A stretch of 33,491 nt of DNA, taken from the NCBI GenBank assembly GCA_902773295.1, contig CACYDT010000172.1, positions 1-33,491 on the forward strand, written 5' to 3'. This stretch comes from an uncultured Veillonellaceae bacterium (GTDB taxonomy: Bacteria; Bacillota; Negativicutes; Selenomonadales; Selenomonadaceae). The position numbers were made by a program, and so were the translations under genes. Shown one piece after another: positions 33,260-33,491 of the stretch (its first letter is position 1; each line of letters begins with the position of its first letter). Below the pieces are notes generated by a model that saw only the letters and a list, made by a program, of their open reading frames with translations, was not told the DNA's origin and made no database searches.

Positions 33260-33398
33260 CGGAAAGAGCTGCCTTCCGGGCAGATGATAATCTCTTGTTC
33301 CGCCGGAATGCTATACTAGACACAATCATGAAGGTTTCTGTACATATGAAAGTTGGTGTTGATGGCTCATTACTTGGATATTGACATGGATTACAAGC
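33260..33398. other. Intergenic region after the NRPS operon
   Basis: A small hairpin CTGCC-TTCC-GGGCAG (33269-33283) lacks a T-tract, so it is not a convincing end of the operon. TATACT at 33311-33316 could be a -10 without a good -35. Short frames begin at 33328 (18 codons) and 33362 (41 codons, to 33487), without ribosome-binding sites or recognisable similarity. I see no supported gene here. Confidence 0.4.
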
Positions 33399-33436
33399 AA
33401 ATGCCCCATAAAATTATCATTTTGGGGCATTTTTTG
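33399..33436 (+). terminator. Rho-independent terminator
   Basis: AATGCCCC (33400-33407) pairs with GGGGCATT (33424-33431), with further AAAAT/ATTTT pairing inside, and a run of T to 33435. It may end the NRPS operon transcript or a small RNA starting near 33323. Confidence 0.8.
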
Positions 33437-33491
33437 TTGATTTTCGAAGTTCATAGGCTTGATTTTCTGCTTCTTCACTGTGCATAATGTA

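Noticed and set aside
33328-33487. Short plus-strand frames at 33328 and 33362 as genes
   Set aside because: They lack ribosome-binding sites, and the longer one runs through a strong terminator hairpin.
1-33491. CRISPR array or complete insertion sequence
   Set aside because: No series of regularly spaced direct repeats and no transposase-like protein was found; the edge repeats alone are not enough.

Overview
The window most resembles a chromosomal segment of a motile anaerobic Negativicutes bacterium (Selenomonas-like). Evidence: a compact early-tetrapyrrole operon with a fused CobA-HemD, a flagellar hook protein, a group B type [FeFe]-hydrogenase and a tRNA-Arg. The genus is inferred from gene content only. 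Most genes look GC-rich. The left edge, the intergenic regions and parts of the surface-glycan cluster look more AT-rich.

Layout. 1-387: AT-rich edge with a long inverted repeat, a probable HicA toxin remnant, a 42-bp imperfect palindrome and the promoter of the next operon. 388-7583: siroheme/corrinoid precursor operon (precorrin-2 dehydrogenase-like protein, hemA, hemC, a RelB/YoeB-type toxin-antitoxin pair, cobA-hemD fusion, hemB, hemL), mostly overlapping or closely spaced. Together these take glutamyl-tRNA to uroporphyrinogen III and precorrin-2. 7787-9289: hook protein FlgE. 9381-13788: four overlapping or closely spaced genes (SGNH-like/TagF-like fusion, HAD phosphatase, LicC-like nucleotidyltransferase, SAM methyltransferase), probably for a phospho-substituted surface glycan, ending in a branched hairpin element. 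A family 2 glycosyltransferase converges on them from the minus strand. 15941-19876: an ImmA/IrrE-like protein without its zinc ligands, a PAS sensor kinase with a single-domain response regulator, and a secreted glucosaminidase with TPR-like repeats. 19983-23716: PAS/degenerate GGDEF/EAL protein, [FeFe]-hydrogenase and a solitary XRE regulator with its own palindromic operator. 23773-23849: tRNA-Arg(CCT) with promoter and terminator.

24026-33259 is the most unusual part. Four genes in one direction, separated by only 12 bases each, encode (1) a membrane Cache-HAMP-SpoIIE/PP2C phosphatase (RsbU-like), (2) an RsbV-like STAS domain fused to an NRPS condensation domain, (3) an NRPS with partial C, A, PCP and C domains and no thioesterase, and (4) a MATE-family transporter fused to a C-terminal RsbW-like ATPase domain. 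The three parts of a partner-switching circuit are thus distributed over a sensor, a peptide synthetase and an exporter, and no sigma factor is visible. I infer a system in which an extracellular signal controls assembly or activity of a peptide synthesis and export complex directly. The domain calls are from sequence motifs; the function of the whole is a hypothesis.
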